From positions 70,904,993-70,968,992 of the forward strand of contig OX104115.1 of NCBI GenBank assembly GCA_944474755.1: DNA of 64,000 nt, read 5' to 3'. Position numbers and translations under genes: made by a program. Position 1 is the first letter of the stretch. Every line of letters starts with the position of its first letter. The notes under the pieces are model-generated. The model did no database searches, was not told the origin of the DNA, and worked only from the letters and a program-made list of their open reading frames with translations. Source of the stretch: Limnoperna fortunei. Lineage: Eukaryota > Mollusca > Bivalvia > Mytilida > Modiolidae. Below are positions 23,561 through 36,064 of this stretch, piece by piece.

Positions 23561-24480
23561 AATAACATTGTATTTAGATGGCAACCCTACGAAATGAACA
23601 TGTGCTGGTGATACACTTAACCGAATAGCATGAAGGGGATTTATACCCACTAGTGAGGTAGATACTGATAAAATAGACCACTTGGTTACCTTTCACGACA
23701 GCCTTATATGATACGGGGAAGAAAAGCAGGTCACCGAAGTTACTGCAGTTTCCAATTACACAATGACTTCAAAAGCTATCCTTACCAGATGTGTCATTTC
23801 TCCTCGATTGTTTGGTCTTAATGTCAGTCTCAATGAAACTGATAAAACTGAAATCATCCATCAGTAAAGTCTATTCAGTACATAGACTATACCACAAATA
23901 CCAGCAATGGCACTGAACGCTAAACAGTCGCGTTCAAATAGATAGGAAGCATCATTTCTTGTACAGGGCATTAGCAAAGTCAGCCAAGGTCTAGACCAGC
24001 TTTAGCTATGTGTGATGACTAACAGCACTGTCATTCAAACAATTAAGATCAAGGTGAACACGATAATTGTATTCCCCTGTCTCCTAATTAGTTGTAAAAT
24101 ATCGATCGACATCTCCTTTCTGCACATTTTAACATAAAGTAACAATCTCGGATAGCCACAGATCTTTGACATACATGTACAAAGCAATGAATCAAAGCCT
24201 TGTTAGAATATGTGCCGTTGATAACTTCTTGCACATGCCACATCAGCTTTTGATTTGTATACTCACAGAGGCCCGCAGAAACCACTAAAAAGGCCAAAGA
24301 AGCGCTTCGACAAATATTTCAGACAGTCTTAAGTACAGCAACAACTCTGTAAAACACTGTTAGCATGTGCGTTATACAAGGTAGCAGCTACCTCCGTCCT
24401 CTAACAGCTAAACTGCCCGCCAGTGTAGGCAACCAAAATCTTCAGCCATCGTTATATACAAGTTCTATTCTTCTAACTTT
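23560..24480 (-). other. Less AT-rich segment with short cysteine-containing frames
   Basis: Base composition is visibly less AT-rich than on either side. On the - strand 24297-24088 is open for 69 codons, beginning with a hydrophobic LAFLVVSAGLC and carrying six further Cys (CFVHVCQ, CYFMLKCAERRC), but it has no ATG and the frame closes 8 codons upstream. A second - strand frame runs from about 23770 to 23577 with four Cys. They could be exons of a small secreted protein, or chance. No family recognised. Confidence 0.25.
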
Positions 24481-25811
24481 ACAACGTATAAAATATCAAA
24501 TTTTTAATTGAGATTTTATGTGTAGTAAAGCGGTCGTAGTTTTTCCAGTTTTCCAGAAAACAGTATACAAGTCCTATACTATCCTACTATTGTTTCTACA
24601 ATACGTCTTACTAATGAAAAATGAACCCACTATAACGAAACACACACATCTAATATTACTTCTTTGAGCATAGCGGTTTATGTTATTAATTTGAAACGCT
24701 GTGTTGCTTGTTACTTACTGTAATTAGCCAGTAGATTTCATACTACAGTTTTGAGTACGTCTCGGTATTTTATTTACTGTATTATCTAAACTAACCGTTG
24801 TAGTTGTTGTATTAAAAATCGTAATACCGTAAACATTACAATATATTATTTATACAATAATATTTGTTGTATATGTTCCAAGGTTAGAAGACAACATGCA
24901 CGACTCTGAGGGAAGTGCAGTTCTGCCTTATAACATTGGACATATATCATGTTGAATACAATACTGTTGTTATTATAATTTTTAATAATTTCAATTTTAC
25001 ATGTCTTTTGTAATTAAAAAATATGAATCCAATAGGCATTGATAAAACAAGATTGGTAGCTATTATTATAAAAATACAAAGAAATATTTTACATCAGTAA
25101 CTGTAAAAACAGAACAATATCATAAATAACAACTATAAATAACTTTTGTTTGATAAAATTACCTGCCTCAAATTTTTTTCAGTTATCGATTCTCTTGTTC
25201 CAAAGATTCTCATTTCTGAAGGCATCAGAATCTTCAATGCAAAACCTTTTGTGGAGTATTTAAAATGCGATCACATTAATGTCAGTACCATACTGTGACG
25301 TGACGTAGTGCATTTGATAATTAGTGACAAGCGCTTATGTTTTCCAGTTAAAAGTTGCCCATTTTAAATGATAGACGTAGTATGATTCCAATTATGGTTG
25401 TATGAAATAAACATAGTACCACAGCGCCATTTATTCTTTGCCAAATAATATGATGGTAATTTTAGTAAAACTGTTTTACATGATGAGTAAATGCAATAAA
25501 TAATAACAAAAAAATATTAAGAAGACGGCATGTATGCAAATAGTATTACACAATACATGAATCGAATTTATGATACGAATTATTTACATTGGACATGCGC
25601 ATATGTGTATATAGACTTAAAACTTGTCTACTGGGTAAGGCAATACGATTTCCACACAATTCAAGTTAAGAAATCGACATAGTGATTAACTTATAAAAGA
25701 TTTCTAAAAGACACTATGATATACTTGAAAAGTTGATAAATGCTGATTAAAACCACCTGAAAACAAACGTAAGAGCAAAACAAGCCATTAATCAATAAAC
25801 AACCATAAGAT
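24481..25811. other. Upstream region of the intact receptor, no gene seen
   Basis: AT-rich. It does not align with the upstream DNA of the other two receptor copies, so this receptor was copied by a separate event or its flanks have diverged beyond recognition. No promoter element can be assigned with confidence. Confidence 0.45.
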
Positions 25812-26837
25812 ATGAACCATATGTCACACTTATATACCTTGAAAGGCGTGTTCTACGTTTGTCACTCATTTTCAAATCACACTGACATATATGTATACAT
25901 TTTATGGTCATTTAATATGACGATCAGTATTGTTATTTATAGAGAAGAAATGAAGTGGCTATTTACTACAAGCTTGTGTGCCGTTGTTTTAATTGCAGAC
26001 GTCGTTTCAGTTACTATCTTATCAACAACAAAACAATTAAAAGTATCTCGATTTATGAATTTGGTGTTACTTCTCAGTATAAGTGATGCCATACAAATGG
26101 TGGAATATATTTGGATAATTGTCCTTACGAACTGGAATGATGGTAGTAATTCTGTAATGTATCAGTGCATGACCCTTAAACACCTGACAGCTGGTACGGT
26201 AATATTTTCACTCTTACAAGTTCTACTGATAAGTTTTGACCGGCTGAATGCAACTTTTGTCACACCATCTAAAATATTAACATTTGTAAGCAGTAAAAAC
26301 TTTGCCGTTGTTGGACTTGTATGTACGCACATTTATGTCACTATTCGATGTGGCGTTGACATATATGACGGCCCAAAACCTTGTTTAGGATCATACACTG
26401 TGGAGAAGTCGTTTATGCTGTACATGGACAGTCCGGGTCTTATTCTAGTTCTATCATTGATTGTCTGTTATTCGGCAATAATAGTCCGTATGATCAAAAT
26501 CTTGAGGAACAAAGATATGTACAAGGGCATGACAGATCTTCAAATTGAAAGGAAGAAAATGAAAACATTTCAAATGCGAAGGAATATTGCAATACTTGGC
26601 TGTATCCTTATTGTTTCAATTCTATCATTTGAACCACGAGTAATTCTTGGAATTTATGCAAATAATGCTGGAGTACAGTTTGAAACATTAGAAGATTATT
26701 TTAGAATTGCTAATAATTTATTGTTACTGAACCCACTGGTTGATCCCATCATTTATGTATTCAGCATAAAATCTTTCAGAGAACGTTTGAAATGTAGCTG
26801 TTGTTTTCGATCGAATACCGTTCACCCCATAAATTAG
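25812..26837 (+). CDS. Class A seven-transmembrane receptor, intact, single exon
   Basis: A 341-residue reading frame with the plan of a rhodopsin-like G-protein-coupled receptor: a plasma-membrane protein expected to bind an extracellular ligand and signal through G proteins. Approximate helices are TM1 49-71, TM2 82-107, TM3 126-148, TM4 163-182, TM5 204-227, TM6 257-280 and TM7 293-317. Family marks seen are LSISD in TM2, Cys119 before TM3 paired in principle with Cys191 (KPC) in loop 2, a DRL variant of DRY at 143-145, a proline in TM6 (FEP rather than CWxP) and NPLVDPIIY in TM7 (D in the NPxxY position). A CSCC cluster near residue 328 could be palmitoylated. The likely start is Met47 (25950), because both paralogs begin within a few residues of EMKWLF. 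The first 46 residues have no counterpart and may be 5' leader. The ligand is unknown. Two paralogs in the window are damaged, so this is the best candidate for a working copy. Confidence 0.9.
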   Translation: MNHMSHLYTLKGVFYVCHSFSNHTDIYVYILWSFNMTISIVIYREEMKWLFTTSLCAVVLIADVVSVTILSTTKQLKVSRFMNLVLLLSISDAIQMVEYIWIIVLTNWNDGSNSVMYQCMTLKHLTAGTVIFSLLQVLLISFDRLNATFVTPSKILTFVSSKNFAVVGLVCTHIYVTIRCGVDIYDGPKPCLGSYTVEKSFMLYMDSPGLILVLSLIVCYSAIIVRMIKILRNKDMYKGMTDLQIERKKMKTFQMRRNIAILGCILIVSILSFEPRVILGIYANNAGVQFETLEDYFRIANNLLLLNPLVDPIIYVFSIKSFRERLKCSCCFRSNTVHPIN

Positions 26838-28250
26838 TGATACATGTACTACATCTGAATTTTGACTTGCATCACTGGGTGTGTCCACTTAGATTTTAGG
26901 TCTTCGATCTTCCAAAACTTTGTTTTAACTTTTTAATGAGAAGCAATTAAAATTATCAACATAGATTTTTATTCAGATATTTTAAAGAAACATCGTAAAG
27001 AATTCAGAAAATAGCAGTAGCATCAGAGATTCAGAAAAATTGCAGATTTCTGTTTTGGGATCTCACGTTACAGTCACTAAAAACGTCTTGTAGCGTTAAT
27101 AACTCCACAAAAGTTTAAATACTTTGTTATAAAAATAACGACAAAAGTATAAATATGATAACATCTGAATGGGTTTTAGGATTGAGCTTAAAGTGAAGCG
27201 TATTTAGGCGGAAACTGCAAACAAACCGAATAAATTACTATGTTCTGAAAGACATGATTTATAACGTGCTACGTTTGGATTTATCTTTTACATGAAAGTA
27301 TGACAAAACACGAAAGGTTTGTAAATACATTTTTACTGCAAACTGAAAACCCATGTGAAGAAAAACATTGAATATGTTTATATAAATGTGAAAGAGTAAA
27401 TTAAGTTTTTACTCTATACAATGAAACTGTTATCCATTGTACTATTGTTTATGTTCTAACTTAGAAATAAAGATAATAAATTAAAAGTGAAAATGCAGAC
27501 TAAAGTATGTCCGAAATTTGTACTCTAATGTTTTTATTCTTATGCTTACATGAAGTCACTATTTTGTACAAAAATAATTCGATAATAGATTATGACGTTT
27601 AATAACTCATTCTATAATATCACCCCTATCATGTTTTTATTCATCAAAACGCTAACACATTTCAGCAAATCTCGCAAGACGGACTGAAGATGATAGATTT
27701 GTTGAACAAACAAATGTACAAATATGATGTGGTCGTAATATTCTTGATTTCGGATGACTGGTCTTTGGCGTCAGTTAAGTAATTAATAAACAGTTATACA
27801 ACATAACAAAATTGCTAGTCTAAAGTTATTATTAGGACTTTTATTGTCTCTCGTACAATGCATCTAATAAGCTAATAGATAATTTTGCGTTTATTTGGAA
27901 ACCTTCATTCGTCATTTGTATGACTACGTTTTACTCTGTATGTGTTATTTCTTGGCCTCATACTGGCTTGCATTATTGGCTGTGTTTTGTGCTGGTTAAG
28001 ATGTTTGTGTGTTTTTACCTGTTAAAAGTTTTGACACGTCTGTTTTGAAAAGAAAAATGTAATATTTTGGATCTTTTCACCGGGTTTTGTTTCGTCAGTG
28101 CTAAAATTGTTATCAACATCAATCATGATTTTGAGCAATGATCACATATTGGTATCATGATCTTAAATTATTGTTGTTTTTTGCTATGAAAAATGATTTG
28201 AATGTCTTAAAGCATGCATAATTAGTTATTATAAGAAACACACCTAGGAA
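26838..28250. other. Downstream spacer of the intact receptor
   Basis: Apart from a possible polyadenylation signal, nothing recognised. Confidence 0.45.
27466..27471 (+). promoter_or_regulatory. Possible polyadenylation signal of the intact receptor
   Basis: AATAAA about 630 bases after the stop codon in 'ttagaaataaagataataaa'. In DNA this AT-rich such hexamers also arise by chance. Confidence 0.25.
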
Positions 28251-28600
28251 AATTGCGAACAACAAGGGTCAAAAGCCAAAAAATCCTTATTCAGTCACAC
28301 ATATAAAACACAAAACAAATGCCAAAACTGCAAAAAAAATAACAACATAAACTGAGTGGCCCCAGCTCACGAGTAGACTCATGTGGTACGAACAAGTAAA
28401 CAGTTCCTGCCTCTAAAGACACTACTCAAATTAGTCCTTGTCATGTCTGAAAAAGTAAAATCCAGGAAGAAGAATGGCTATCTGTGACAAAATTTTTAGC
28501 GAAAATGTCTACGACTATTTGGGAGACAGATTCCCATACGATCAATTAAATCTTGGTGACAGCCATGAAACATCTGAAGAGATAACATCAATTTTCTGTC
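28250..28600 (-). repeat. YIDD-family retroelement 3' end, fragment
   Basis: Shares 'aacaacaagggtcaaaagccaaaa', 'gtaaacagttcctgcctctaa', 'gcgaaaatgtc...gattcccat' and 'gacagccat' with 16260-16540 and 29040-29290. On the - strand this is the last part of the coding region plus the tail. Confidence 0.65.
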
Positions 28601-29019
28601 TAATATAGTATGCAAATCAGTTTATTATGCGTGTCAATTATTGCTTGGGCAAATACCAACGAACGTTCTGTTTTAGAAAAAAGTATTGGGATATCTCGCT
28701 TTCATCTGTTCTTTTTTGCAATTAAATTTACAAACTACATGTAGTACTCAATTATAGGTAGTAAACAATAAGATTGCAGGCGCATAACATATTTTTTAGC
28801 CAAAACAAAACTATCAACTTTTCTCAAATGAATCTTCGTATTTGTTTAATAAATATAGGTGTCTGTCGAGAATACATGTACGAGAGATATGCATATTTAA
28901 CAGCAAACAGCATCAAATAGCGCATATATGCAATTTCATCCTAACGATATGACAATAGTACACGCATTTATGTCGTTCGAAACAAAGTGGTAACTGAGAT
29001 AATGATGAAAATATCTTTT

Positions 29020-29340
29020 CTGGACGACTTATAACACAAAAGAGAGTAACCCAAAACCAATAAAAACCATGGGTGCACTCGATGATCAGGACGAGTAAGC
29101 AGTTCATGCCTCGAATTAAACCCATAGTGTTACTCATTTTCATGTCTAGGAAAAAGTCAAATCTATGAATAGGAAACAACATCTATGATTCAGCGAAAAT
29201 GTCCGATCTATTTGAGAGATTGATTCCCATAACGATCAATAAACTCATGGTGACGATAAATAGAACTTCTGGATAGATAACATCAACCGAGGTGCAACAA
29301 ACACTTGTTTAAGTAGTTTAGTTGTTTCTCCAAGTATTTA
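29020..29340 (-). repeat. YIDD-family retroelement 3' end, second fragment
   Basis: Follows 16350-16600 closely: 'gtaacccaa...catgggtgcac', 'gagtaagcagt.catgcctc', 'cgaaaatgtccgatc', 'gattcccataacgat', 'agaacttctgga...ataacatcaacc.aggt'. Same orientation as the fragment before it. Confidence 0.7.
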
Positions 29341-29589
29341 GGCTTCCTTGCACAATAAAACATACTTCAAAAATGCGGATAACTTGAGCGTCGACACTAT
29401 ATCGACTTTTACAATATGTCGGAAACATAAAAAGCATTATCAGGCAAATTATTCAAGAAAAGAATGTATGCTCTCATGGAAACACAAAAAGCAGATATCT
29501 TTGTCCAAAAATTAATAATATTTTGTAAATGTAATAATGTTAATCTAATAAAGTTTATGTATTGAATGAAGGTAGTAATAAAATATCGA

Positions 29590-30085
29590 ACATCAAAAAC
29601 TGTCAAAAAAGACAATCCACAAATCCGATAAACCGGCAAACTCCGGAACCAACAACCAAAAATATAGTAACTACAGCAATGGTCCTGACTTGGTAAAGTC
29701 ATTTCAAAAGAAATGGTGGTTTAAATCATGTGTTATGGCACGCCAAACCTTCCGCTTCCATTATTGTAGAAGTGAGTTAGTTTATTAAAATGAATAGGTA
29801 TCATATACCACTAGTGAGTAATAAGTGAATCCAACATACATCGTAGCACATTCGCTGTACACTAAATCCAAAAATTTGGAAAACTATCTGCAATTTTATT
29901 TTCAAAAAAGAATATTTCTCGACAAGGAAGTGGAATCTAAAGTACATCTTATTAAAGGAGCGGGCGAGTCGTTTTTTCTTGTAACCAAAAGGTGACGTTT
30001 GCAAAAATCAGTTTAACTGCTGCAAGCTCTTGCATGTCTGATTAATTGAGAGACATAGACACCGTAAGCAGGAGAACTGAAATAA
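29590..30085 (-). repeat. Retroelement C-terminus and tail, second subfamily
   Basis: On the - strand it reads AYGVYVSQLI...ARACSS and TDFCKRH, then KKKRLARSFNK after a shift, followed by the tail 'ctagtggtatatgatacc ... ccaagtcaggaccattg.. gttactatatttttggttgttgg'. An inverted relative lies at 33985-34450 and a direct one at 51640-52060. Confidence 0.7.
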
Positions 30086-31340
30086 ATGGGAAAATGATAA
30101 TTTGCAAATTAGAATCGTCTTGTTTGTCGTAGTTGAACTTGTTTTGTATTGTGATAATGCCAGGATATAATGATCACGTCTTTGTTCTTATTAATGTAAT
30201 TGTGATACAAGAGTGAAGTTTTAATTATGTATCATTCGGAGCAAGCTGTGATTTTAACAGGACATATAATCAAGTTGATAAGGATAAGGATTTTTTAAAA
30301 ATTATTCCTACATATCGATGTGGCAAATTATTCTTCCGTTTTAATTAAATTTTAACAATTTACGAACAATAATTAATTAAATAATAAGCTATTACGTTAC
30401 CACTTTTCACATCTGCTGCTTTTTAACACCATCTGTCATACAGACAGTTTATATCTGGTTCTAAAACATTTAAGTATATACCCCAATCTAAAATAATTTA
30501 CACATTAATAAAATTGATAAACAGTTCTGTTAAATACTTCATTCATCGTTATTACTTATCTCTTCAATATTAATGAAAATATCTTATTGTTTCATTCAAA
30601 AAATATATATTAAGCATTAGATACATTTTAATGGCAAACAAAATAAATAAATAATGGAAAAACGTTAACTAAACAACTGTTTTAGAATATGATTTAATTT
30701 TGTAATATTAAATGTCTATATAATTTAAATGCAACAATTGATGTTTATTCTAATCAATACACAATTTTCATTTAATAATGGATGACAATTACACAATTTC
30801 TAGTGATTGGTTATAAAATAAGATAAACATTTACCAAGTTTGTTTGAATATAGACTTTGAATGAAGTTTAAAACTAATGTCTAAAATCCTCAAAAAAGTT
30901 ATTGAAGCAATAATCTGTTTAGTTAAAAACTGATTTCAGTTTAAATGATTATCTATTGTATAGTCATAAAAGACTGTAATTTCGGATGATTATCAGCAAT
31001 GATAATTCATACAAATTGAACTTAATATGTATCTTTAGATTTGATTTATTGACAGTCGAATAATTATCAGGTATCGATGTTAGCCATGATGTTTGTACAA
31101 GTTACTTTTTGAAGATTAAACACACGTTTTGGAAGGTTTACCATTACAATCAGTATCATCGTCAACAATACAGAATACAGCTGAAAGCAGGATATGGTGA
31201 CCCTCCTCATTTATTGTTTTAAACTTTTAAAAAAGCTAGGGACTTCCACATGATTCAGTCTTCAGTTCTAAATTGACTACACCGTTAGTAAATGTAATAC
31301 TAGCCACAAAAATCAAAAGTGGTAAAACTGTTTAATTGAC
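30086..31340. other. AT-rich spacer
   Basis: No coding frame or repeat family recognised. Confidence 0.45.
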
Positions 31341-31379
31341 TTGCTGTTCAGCGTCTCGTTTTCATTTCATTATCAGCTT

Positions 31380-31526
31380 GATGAAAGAAGTTCTGGCAAC
31401 CCAAGATATACGCCGACGACACTTAGAAAACAGGGAATCCTGGAAAATCATCGATCCGTTGTGAATTCCTTTGGCATTTCGACCAAAGTACAGAAATGTA
31501 TCTTTAATTACTCATCTGGATTATAA
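31380..31526 (+). pseudogene. Reverse-transcriptase fragment (N-terminal third of YIDD family)
   Basis: About 45 residues reading RYTPTTL, ILENHRSVVNSFGIST. I know TPTxLxxxEIxxNHxSVxxSFGIST as a conserved stretch before the polymerase core in the family represented by the YIDD fragments elsewhere here. Nothing of the element is left on either side. Confidence 0.65.
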
Positions 31527-31529
31527 GGT

Positions 31530-32645
31530 TACACAAGAAGCCTTATAAACGTTATATTGCTTTATCTGCTCATTTATATACTATTTTTTATTATTAATAT
31601 ACTAATATTAAATAAAATATATTAATAAAACAAATTTGTTTATTATCAATCAATTAAGATTCTCGATTGGACCGATGAGACTAATTGTTGAGTGTTCCCA
31701 ATATAATAATAGATTTATGCTTTTAGACGAATGAATTTGTCAGCGGTCATCATTTCGTATTTCGCTTCTTAATTAGCTAGTCTAACAGCTTGTTTAGCAA
31801 ATTGCTGACAACTGTTATATAAAAAAACAAAAACTTTACAAGACAACTAATCAATTGAACGGCAGAGAACAAAAAAACTTAAAGCAACAAAGCAAATATC
31901 ATACTTGGTTGGGCCATGTAAAATGTTGAACAAGTTAAACGGATCCCTAACATTCACCCTAATTGTTTCCCAACAATACAGCCAATATAAAAAACCATAA
32001 ATCATTACGTTGTGTGGAAAAATTTGTTCATTATGATATATGCCTACATGGCACTCACACAGTTTGATATCCAGCTAATAAAGGAAACATAATGTTTACT
32101 TGGAAATGTAAAATTGACTCGTTTTACGTCAATGATTGTATTTATAGAGAGCGTGGTATGTGCAGACGCAGATAAAGTACTAATATATTCTTTAATTCTA
32201 TATCTATTAGTATCACCGATGTGATTGGTATTGAAAATTCTGCTAGTGTGTCGACCATTTCTTTCTCTCGTTTTGCATATTTAGGCGTAATCTCCAAGGA
32301 CATCAATAATAAGAAGTATAACACCTACACACTATGGTTTTAGCATAGTTTAGTTTTTTTATGTTTCGACGTCGTCATTGTTGACCATGTCTTGAAGCTC
32401 TCGCGTCATTACGAGGCTACGAGTTGATATCGGAATGCGGATGTAATTCATCAAAGTTGTGTGATTCATTCGAAAAGTCAGCTGTAACATTGTGCTATAC
32501 TACTTTCTACAAATAAATGTAAAAAAGGTCGTGTATTGAAATGAACACCCATTTATCAATTTTTATATTAAGCTCATTCTTTGTTTTTAGATTTTACTGC
32601 TTAGGCAAAATTCAGACTGAAAATCATTGTAATTCGATCGATTTA
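31530..32645. other. AT-rich spacer
   Basis: Nothing recognised besides short unsupported frames. Confidence 0.45.
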
Positions 32646-32647
32646 CG

Positions 32648-32657
32648 GACTATAATC

Positions 32658-32697
<40 letters not shown>
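32648..32697. repeat. (TA)n microsatellite
   Basis: About 25 TA units directly at the tail end of a SINE that is read on the other strand. Confidence 0.95.
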
Positions 32698-32700
<3 letters not shown>

Positions 32701-32956
32701 AACGTCTAAGTATTGTGACAACCATATAATATATCTATCCAGCGGATTTCTGAAACATCAGAAATACAGGGTTAATATCAGATATTTATATATACGTTTA
32801 CAAATTAAGCCCAACACTGTTTGAATTAGATTTTTAACACTGTCAAATTTTTGCTTTCCCTCAGCGGGATTCGAACTCACACCGTTGTGACACTGTGGCA
32901 CCAATTCGCCTGCACTATGTCCAGCGGTCTAGACCCCTCGGCCAAATCCGCTATAT
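32697..32956 (-). repeat. tRNA-headed SINE, full copy
   Basis: On the - strand: gcggatttggccgaggggtctagacc (A box), a long variable region, gtgtgagttcgaatcccgctgaggg (B box), then a 185-bp body ending in the (TA)n run. The head resembles a type II (Leu/Ser-like) tRNA but has no acceptor pairing, so it is not a tRNA gene. This is a different family from the 'ggcgttaaac' SINEs. Confidence 0.8.
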
Positions 32957-33143
32957 AAAAAATATAGCTTCATTAACCGGGGTGAATCTTAGACATAGAC
33001 ATAGTACATGTGTACTAGCGTGTGACGATGGAATTTTCGTAACCAATACGTATTAATCTGACAGTAATCTAATTCAGCATTTTTGTATATATTATATAGG
33101 ATGACAAAGTTACTTGTCATGCAGTCACAGTAAGTAAATTATA

Positions 33144-33328
33144 TACAAACGTCTAAGTATTGTGACAACCATATAATATATCTATCCAGCGGATTTCTGA
33201 AACATCAGAAATACAGGGTTAATATCAGATATTTATATATACGTTTACAAATTAAGCCAAACACTGTTTGAGTTAGATTTTTAACACTGTCAAATTTTTG
33301 CTTTCCCTCAGCGGGATTCGAACTCACA
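33144..33328 (-). repeat. Same SINE body without its tRNA head
   Basis: Nearly identical to 32697-32881 (only a few differences, such as gccc/gcca and gaatt/gagtt) and stops inside the B-box region at gttcgaatcccgc. The offset between copies is 447 bp. Either a local duplication or a 5'-truncated insertion. Confidence 0.85.
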
Positions 33329-33329
33329 T

Positions 33330-33984
33330 AACAGATGTAAATAGCTAAAGAATTGCTGACCATTGAGTAAAACCTCAACATGTAGAAGAACACAATAAAA
33401 ATTTGGCTATTAAATAATTCTTAACAAAAATGCGTGACTAAAATCGTTTAAGTTTAAATAACTTTATGAAAACGAGTTAACAAATATAGTCTGAAAATGA
33501 GCTTGAACCTATGTTTAACTATTATATGTGGCTATATTAAACAACACATAGAAGAATCAAATGATAATATTTTACAAGATAATATAAATAATTTTAAAAA
33601 ATCTGATTAGAAAGATGTCACGAGATGACTTACAATCTCTAAATAGTTCCAAAATCATTTGACTTGTATGAACATTATAAAATGAAAACCGATAAAAAGG
33701 ATAAATACTTGTTATGACGATATGTATACCATGCCACAAGTTGACAAAAGTTACAAAAAAATGTCAATCACTAAAGATCTGGCAGGTGTGAATATAATAT
33801 GATAGCTATATTACATTCAGGAATCTTCAGACTTTTGTTGATTAATACGCATTGAGGTCATATTATTTAAGCAGCTTAGCTAACTTTTACTATAGTTTGT
33901 GAATCTTGAAAAATATGCTGGTAGAATAATAGTTATTGTAAACATATTCTCATGCATGATACTCATAAGATTGCAATGATTGAA
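33330..33984. other. AT-rich spacer
   Basis: Nothing recognised. Confidence 0.45.
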
Positions 33985-34450
33985 ATACATTACATACGGT
34001 GTCTATTTTTCTCAATGGATCAAGTGTGCAAGAGCTTGCAGCGATTATACTGATTTTTGCAAACTTCACCAATGTCTTAGAGATAAAGCCAGGATACAAG
34101 GAAAAACAACTCGGCCGCCTTTAACATATTTTCCTATAGATATCACCTTCTTGTCAAAAATATTGTATCCATTTGAAAATGTTGTTGCAGATAGTTTCCT
34201 CAATTTTTGAATTCAGTATACAGTGATTGTGCTGCTGACTAGTGGTCAAACCAACTAACATACTACAGTAATGGACTTGAGAGGTTTGGTATGCTAGAAA
34301 CGTTTTTAACCAACCATTTCTTTTGAAATGCATGTAGCAAGTCAGGATCATTACTGTAGTTACTATATTTTTGGTTCTTTGTTCTTGAGTTTGACGGATT
34401 GTCGGACTTTTTTATGGATTATCTTTTTGTGACAGTTTCCTCTTTGTTTG
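33985..34450 (+). repeat. Retroelement C-terminus and tail, second subfamily
   Basis: Reads YGVYFSQWI, CARACSDYTDF and CLRDKARIQGK, then loses frame and runs into the tail 'ctagtggtcaaacc ... caagtcaggatcattactgtagttactatatttttgg'. Inverted relative of 29590-30085. Confidence 0.7.
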
Positions 34451-34891
34451 GTGTTTTGTTATTATCTTTACAAAAACATATACAATACTGTGATTTGGAA
34501 ACAAGCTGGCGCGTATATTCTAATACATTTCGCCTTTAGCTCTTCAAGGATATTATTTAGCATATCATTTGCCGATTGCAGTGAGGCATAGCGGAAATAA
34601 CTCTTCAAAGAAGTTAAAAATCGTATAGATGGTAGTCATTCGCATTCCACGTGATACTCTTGTTACATAAATACCTGTGTAAATCCGTGATAATCATTGT
34701 CATTTTTAGAGCTGGTGAGGTGAAGTTTCGCATTTTCGTATTTAATATATTCTACGGCGTTGCCCAGAATTAAATTAAAAAAAAATCATTTGACTCGTTG
34801 TTCCAGTTATTGCATTCTTGCTTTACTTTAGACGGTGTCTGAGAATTTTTAACTGAAGAAACTTTCGTGTTTTTGTTTTGTACTGGTTTGT

Positions 34892-35735
34892 TTATGTTTT
34901 GTACATGGCCGGTCACGCCAATGATAAGGACATTTTGTCCCTTAACTCAGAAATGATGAGAGTTTCTGTGAGGCAAGTAAAGTTCAGACAAGGCCTGAAT
35001 CTGTGACAGAAGTGAGTTCCAAGCAAACCCCACGTATTATAAAAGGTTACTTCGTCTACAAAAAGGAAAATGACCGCTGGTAATCAAGCATCAACAGGTA
35101 GCAAAGTTAAGGTTAAACGCACGGGTGCATGGAAAAAGTCTGTTAAAAACGATGCACCTTTAGATTTAGATAATCGAAAATTCCAGTTAGGGATTGATTT
35201 TGTTATAAATTCTAATAATGCCCTTACTATGTTGTGAATTCACAAATGGGTAAAAGTACCCTTAACAGTCATGACAATGCAACTTCTGCTGTTGCGTGTG
35301 TTCAAGGTTCTAGACCATTATATTCTGTTGCTAACACCAAACCCTTGCCAACGGCAACTGTCACAAGGCCACAAGAGAATATTAAAGGTCTTTTATTAGT
35401 CTTGGGGATTTATATGAAGATGCTTAACTAGATTGTGGAATCTAACCATTTTGATTGTGGTTATATTCCAGATAATTATAGAACTGGAAGTTTGAGTGTT
35501 ATTATTGATATTGATTTTATCTGGGTGTCGCCCCTGTGCAAGCCTTAAATACAGTCTTTGATGATACTGCACAAGTTGTATCGTCTATTAATAATAAAGA
35601 AAGTTTGGTGGTTGATGATGTTCAATGGGATATTCCCCAATTAAATACTGAGGAGAAAACTGGTCCAAATATTTGTGAAGGCTTAGCAAAAGCTGTAAAT
35701 GCAGTCATTTGTGGATTCTTCAAAATTAATTAACA
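34892..35735 (+). pseudogene. DIRS/Ngaro-like capsid (gag) remnant
   Basis: Three short frames in series: from MAGHANDKD at about 34898, from MTAGNQAST at 35071, and 35234-35431. A fourth, 35536-35733, ends with TGPNICEGLAKAVN. The last motif resembles a conserved segment (PISxxLAKxVN) of the first ORF of DIRS-type retroelements. Richer in codon-like sequence than the surrounding DNA but broken by shifts and stops. The RNase H and recombinase parts of a similar element lie at 40.5-41.8 and 45.7-47.6 kb, so these may be pieces of one original element; not shown. Confidence 0.45.
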
Positions 35736-36064
35736 CTTGTAAAAAAGAGCAAGAGACCTCTGCATTGTTATGCACTATAAAATTCGTTAAAATTACGGGA
35801 AAATATCGTTATTGAAGTGATTGTTACATGTATTAACTTAGTTTTGTATTGTAAATATAGTACATGTGGCTTATGGAGTTAAAAGTTAAGCTATTTACGA
35901 GAGACTTCGATTGTTAATTAAAATAACTAAAGGCAATAACTGATAATGTGTTTTTTTGAAATGATTTTGTAAAAGGTGTATAAATGATCAGCTAAACATT
36001 GAAATACAACCGAAAAATCACGACCCACCACACCAATAAAAAGAAGGTAGGGTCAAATTTAGGA

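Noticed and set aside
32865..32956. A tRNA gene (Leu/Ser-like) on the - strand
   Set aside because: It has A and B boxes but no pairing acceptor stem, and it continues into a repeated SINE body.
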